Assembly: GCF_030863805.1 (NCBI RefSeq)
Contig: NZ_CP132957.1
Location: 1,550,001-1,614,000, forward strand
DNA from: Kineothrix sp. MB12-C1
GTDB taxonomy: Bacteria > Bacillota > Clostridia > Lachnospirales > Lachnospiraceae
Direction of reading: 5' to 3'
DNA: 64,000 nucleotides
Positions 61,149 through 64,000 of the stretch are shown piece by piece. Numbering within the stretch: position 1 is the stretch's first letter; the number at the start of each line of letters is the position of its first letter. The translations under genes and the position numbers were made by a program. Under the pieces are notes generated by a model. It ran no database searches and had not been told where the DNA came from. It worked only from the letters and a program-made list of their open reading frames with translations.

Positions 61149-61985
61149 TTAGTCTATGCTGCTTTCAATAATATCCTTCGCCATATCGAACATATCTCCG
61201 TCAGTGAGAGTAAGGTCCGATCCAAACAGATTATATGAAATTCCATCCTTTATCCACATAACAAAACTATAATCTACAACCTCCACTTCAGGAACACCAT
61301 AGGAAATCTCTAAATCTCCCTGCTCCATCGCTCTCTCATCCTCCGGAGTCAACTCATAATCTTCCGGAACGAATTTATATGTGCTTTTTCTTAATACAAG
61401 AGTAATATTACGATGCTGCTGCACCTTATCATCCGGTGAAATTTGAAGTAAGGATTCTTCATCCTCACTGGCAAATAACTTTCGAACAGAAAGTTCCATA
61501 TTCCTGCTTCCCGGCTTCTTATACATAATATCAATTTCTTTTTGTTCCTCTTCCTTCTGTCCCGCTTCATTTTGTATTGCAACTTTAGCAATCGTAATAC
61601 CGCTTAGTTCATAGCCATTGCTAAAAGTCTCCACTGCATCGATCCTATAGCCAACCTCCTCCTGAGCCTTGTGCAAATCTTCAAAACTCGTATAGTTAGG
61701 ATAGGCTGGACTACTTCCTACATAGCTCTTTAACCCGCTTCCTGCCATTCCTGCCATACCGAGCACAAGACATGCTGCCGCTACTCCAATCATTACCTTC
61801 TTTATTCCAAACTTTTTCATAGAACGCTCCCTTCCTTTCTCTGCTTCCAGAAGACTGCTGTCAATCCGCCGCTTCAAACTCTCGGAGGCACTGACCTGCC
61901 GGCTCATTCCATAAAGTGTTTCCTTTACTGCTTCGTCTTTCTCATCCCAATCTTCATGAATAATGCAATCCTTTTTGTTTTCCAT
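61149..61985 (-). CDS. Membrane-bound anti-sigma factor (ECF regulator)
   Basis: 278 residues: a cytoplasmic N-terminal part (about 1-60, VKETLYGMSRQVSASESLKRRI), one membrane helix (about 64-84), and an extracellular domain of the DUF4179/DUF4367-like kind (about 95-275). The gene overlaps the sigma gene by 32 bases, which is the usual pairing. It should hold the ECF sigma factor inactive until an envelope signal frees it. AGGAGG is eight bases before the start. The extracellular signal and target genes are unknown. No zinc-binding ZAS motif (HxxxCxxC) is evident. Confidence 0.8.
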   Translation of the reverse strand: MENKKDCIIHEDWDEKDEAVKETLYGMSRQVSASESLKRRIDSSLLEAEKGRERSMKKFGIKKVMIGVAAACLVLGMAGMAGSGLKSYVGSSPAYPNYTSFEDLHKAQEEVGYRIDAVETFSNGYELSGITIAKVAIQNEAGQKEEEQKEIDIMYKKPGSRNMELSVRKLFASEDEESLLQISPDDKVQQHRNITLVLRKSTYKFVPEDYELTPEDERAMEQGDLEISYGVPEVEVVDYSFVMWIKDGISYNLFGSDLTLTDGDMFDMAKDIIESSID

Positions 61986-62535
61986 ACGTCCTGCCTCCTT
62001 CCTCTTCTACTTCCAACAATCCTTTTAATTTCTTTCTCCCGTTGTGAAGCCTGGATTTTACAGTTCCCTGACTGCATCCCAGTACCTTGGCAATTTCTTT
62101 TGCGGACAGCTCGTTGTAATAGTACATGACTATTACCGCCCGATGCTTCATATCTAATTGCCGCACCGCATCGATGATTATTTTTTCCGTTTCACTCTTT
62201 ACAATTTGATCCAGAGAGGTGACTTCGTCCGTGGCCATCGCTTGCATATCGATATCTTCACCGGGAATTTCCCTGCCGCGTTTCTTAACGTGTCTATATG
62301 CCGTACGATATAATATTTGAAAAAGCCAGGGCCTGAACCCTTCCTCTTTTTTCAATTCCCCGATATGCAAATAACATTTCACAAATGTTTCCTGCACAAT
62401 ATCTTCGGCATCTTCCCTGTTACCGCTCACCAGATATGCCATGCGCAGCAGAATATCTTTATAAGTTTCATACAACGCGTCAAAGGCATTCTTATCTCTG
62501 CACTTTAGCTGTTGTACCAATTTTATTTCTTCCAC
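61954..62535 (-). CDS. ECF-type RNA polymerase sigma factor
   Basis: 193 residues, starting with GTG at 62535, nine bases after AAGGAG. Region 2 (DAEDIVQETFVKCYLHI, with RPWLFQILYR) and region 4 (KHRAVIVMYYYNELSAKEIAKVLGCSQGTVKSRLHNGRKKL) are both complete; region 3 is absent as expected. It forms a regulatory pair with the downstream membrane anti-sigma factor. A GAACCTTT motif on the minus strand (62606-62599) could be part of an autoregulated promoter, but I could not match a -10 element at the right spacing. Confidence 0.94.
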   Translation of the reverse strand: MEEIKLVQQLKCRDKNAFDALYETYKDILLRMAYLVSGNREDAEDIVQETFVKCYLHIGELKKEEGFRPWLFQILYRTAYRHVKKRGREIPGEDIDMQAMATDEVTSLDQIVKSETEKIIIDAVRQLDMKHRAVIVMYYYNELSAKEIAKVLGCSQGTVKSRLHNGRKKLKGLLEVEEEGGRTYGKQKGLHYS

Positions 62536-62712
62536 GGTTCCAAACTCCTTTCCCTTCCTTCCGATACGTATCTGACTATAAGAGCATCAATCTGTGCGAA
62601 AGGTTCACTTTTTCCTTTTACTTGTATTAAATTTCTCTCTTTGTTATACTTTTTATAAAAACACTTAGCAATAAGGTGACAGATGACCACATAATAAAAA
62701 GGGGGATCATAC

Positions 62713-63486
62713 ATGTTAGAAGTACCGTCTAAGGATATATCTAAGATAGCACCGCTGTTCCAAAATACTACCCATACCATTATTCTATCCTGTTTGCAAG
62801 GGTATATGGGAAGAGCATGGGCCAATAACTTAGATAACCCTGTTTCTGCACAGATTATCGTCGGAGACTTTTGCTTTTTTGCAGGCATCCCTGACCGTGA
62901 GCTGATACAAAATATCCATGTAGGTTCTCCCTCCGGCATTTTACTTCTTATTCCGGAAAGTCCCGGCTGGAATTCCCTTATCGAAGAAGCTTATCCCGGG
63001 AAGTTTGAGCGCTTTATGCGCTATTCCACCAAAAAGGAGCCGGAAGCATTCCACAAAGAAACACTTTCCGGCAACATTGAAAACCTTCCAAACGAATATT
63101 CACTCCATAAGATAGATAAGACAATCTATCAGCGTATTTTACAAATGGAACAGCTTCGCGACCTCTGTTCCGTATTCGATAATTATGAATCTTATGACAG
63201 AAGCGGGTTGGGTTTTGTCATTATGCATGGAGATTCCATTGTCTCAGGAGCTTCCTCTTATACCGTTTATCATAACGGAATAGAAATCGAAGTGGATACC
63301 CTTCCCGAATACCGCAGAAAAGGGCTCGCGCTGATTTCTTCCTCCCGTCTCATTTTAGAATGCCTGGAACATGGTATATATCCCAGTTGGGATGCTATGA
63401 ATGAGGAATCCATTATGCTGGCCGGGAAGCTTGGCTATCACTTCAATGAAGCTTACGTTACTTATCTTGTTATCGATAAGTCCTGA
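62713..63486 (+). CDS. GNAT-family N-acetyltransferase
   Basis: 257 residues. The N-terminal half (about 1-130) is a less conserved domain, and the C-terminal half carries the acetyl-CoA-binding motif EVDTLPEYRRKGLALISSSRLI (the Q/RxxGxG-like loop here RRKGLA) plus the following SWDAMNEESIMLAGKLGY. This fits the two-domain GNAT group often called GNAT_acetyltran. The substrate cannot be predicted. GGGGG lies seven bases before the ATG. It is convergent with mfd, with only 19 bases between, and its end overlaps the repeat-type sequence ctgaatagttacg. Confidence 0.85.
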   Translation: MLEVPSKDISKIAPLFQNTTHTIILSCLQGYMGRAWANNLDNPVSAQIIVGDFCFFAGIPDRELIQNIHVGSPSGILLLIPESPGWNSLIEEAYPGKFERFMRYSTKKEPEAFHKETLSGNIENLPNEYSLHKIDKTIYQRILQMEQLRDLCSVFDNYESYDRSGLGFVIMHGDSIVSGASSYTVYHNGIEIEVDTLPEYRRKGLALISSSRLILECLEHGIYPSWDAMNEESIMLAGKLGYHFNEAYVTYLVIDKS

Positions 63487-63505
63487 ATAGTTACGCTATC
63501 CCTTT

Positions 63506-64000
63506 CTACTCTTCTTCGAGTAAGATTTCCTTCATGTTCAGAAGCAACTCTTCGGTAAAGGTAAGCAGGTTTTCCGCATCCCTCTCTACCATGCCGCATT
63601 TCGGATAACGGAAACAGAACGAAGCTGCTTTCGCATTGAAGGTGAGCTTCGGATATTTTTTAAGAAGTACCGGAATATTCTCCACTTTAATTTTAGCATC
63701 CGTGTTCAAGCTAAAACGGATCTCTCCGTTTTGCCCTTTCACTTCCGGCATATATAACTTATGAGCATTTACACGTACCAGGGCAATTCGAAGAAGGTTA
63801 TCCACCGACTTCGGAATCTCACCGAAGCGGTCTAACAATTCTTCCTTCATATCATCGCTTTCGCTCTTTGTATCGATGCCGGCAATTCTCTTATAAATAT
63901 CGAGCTTCTGGAATTCATTGACAATATAAGAGGGCGGTATAAATGCATCCACATCCAAATCCACTGTAGTATTAAAGTCTTCCTCTGTTTTCATTCCTTT
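63506..64000 (-). CDS. mfd: Transcription-repair coupling factor Mfd, C-terminal part
   Basis: The frame is open to the window edge, with at least 164 residues of the C-terminus visible. The TRCF C-terminal domain (TRG end and D7) is recognisable from VDLDVDAFIPPSYI, KLDIYKRIAGI and EELLDRFGEIPKSVDNLLRIALVR. Mfd removes stalled RNA polymerase at DNA damage and recruits UvrA. The catalytic helicase part lies beyond the window, on the right. The ATG at 63994 is internal, not a start. Confidence 0.93.
   Translation of the reverse strand, partial: KGMKTEEDFNTTVDLDVDAFIPPSYIVNEFQKLDIYKRIAGIDTKSESDDMKEELLDRFGEIPKSVDNLLRIALVRVNAHKLYMPEVKGQNGEIRFSLNTDAKIKVENIPVLLKKYPKLTFNAKAASFCFRYPKCGMVERDAENLLTFTEELLLNMKEILLEEE

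Overview
The window reads as a chromosomal segment of an endospore-forming, probably motile, saccharolytic clostridium, most likely a Lachnospiraceae member. The support is a SpoVT regulator, an Ile T-box in front of ileS, strong AGGAGG-type ribosome sites, methyl-accepting chemotaxis proteins, PadR/DUF1700/DUF4097 and XpaC/TelA modules, and several ABC sugar importers with lipoprotein binding proteins. The family is inferred; no rRNA is present. I see no transposase, phage gene, tRNA, rRNA or CRISPR array.

Layout. (1) 1-9.6 kb: a host-glycan locus with a sulfatase, a GH112 galacto-N-biose/lacto-N-biose phosphorylase, a 58-residue membrane protein, a CUT1 ABC importer (two permeases and a lipoprotein), a divergent AraC regulator and an N-acetylhexosamine 1-kinase. 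Together these would import Gal-beta-1,3-HexNAc, cleave it by phosphorolysis and phosphorylate the released HexNAc. (2) 9.8-21.3 kb: a galactose/glucose system with mglBAC, a YesM/YesN two-component pair, two membrane-anchored sugar-binding proteins and a chemoreceptor. (3) 21.5-31 kb: housekeeping genes, namely glycogen phosphorylase, IleRS with a T-box leader, nicotinate phosphoribosyltransferase, DegV and SpoVT. (4) 31-43.6 kb: beta-glycosidases, comprising GtrA with a conventional GH3, then two surface GH3 enzymes with reversed domain order around a CBM-like lipoprotein, behind a LytTR/GHKL two-component system. (5) 43.8-51 kb: an alpha-glucan operon with a triple starch-binding surface protein, CUT1 importer, GH13 enzyme and LacI repressor, with a recognisable promoter and palindromic operator. 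(6) 51-64 kb: an ArsC/Spx-like protein, PadR-DUF1700-DUF4097, a Cache chemoreceptor, a membrane-anchored amidase, XpaC-TelA-SPL, an ECF sigma/anti-sigma pair, a GNAT protein and the 3' end of mfd.

Common themes are that each sugar locus carries its own regulator type (AraC, YesM/YesN plus binding proteins, LytTR/GHKL, LacI), that neither CUT1 importer has its own ATPase, and that stem-loops recur at junctions around highly expressed surface lipoproteins. A family of small intergenic elements with GTTACTGTTCA-like inverted ends is scattered through the window. The most interesting parts are the two-binding-protein sensor next to mglBAC, the reversed GH3/CBM surface cluster with a LytTR-type operator in front of it, and this repeat family.
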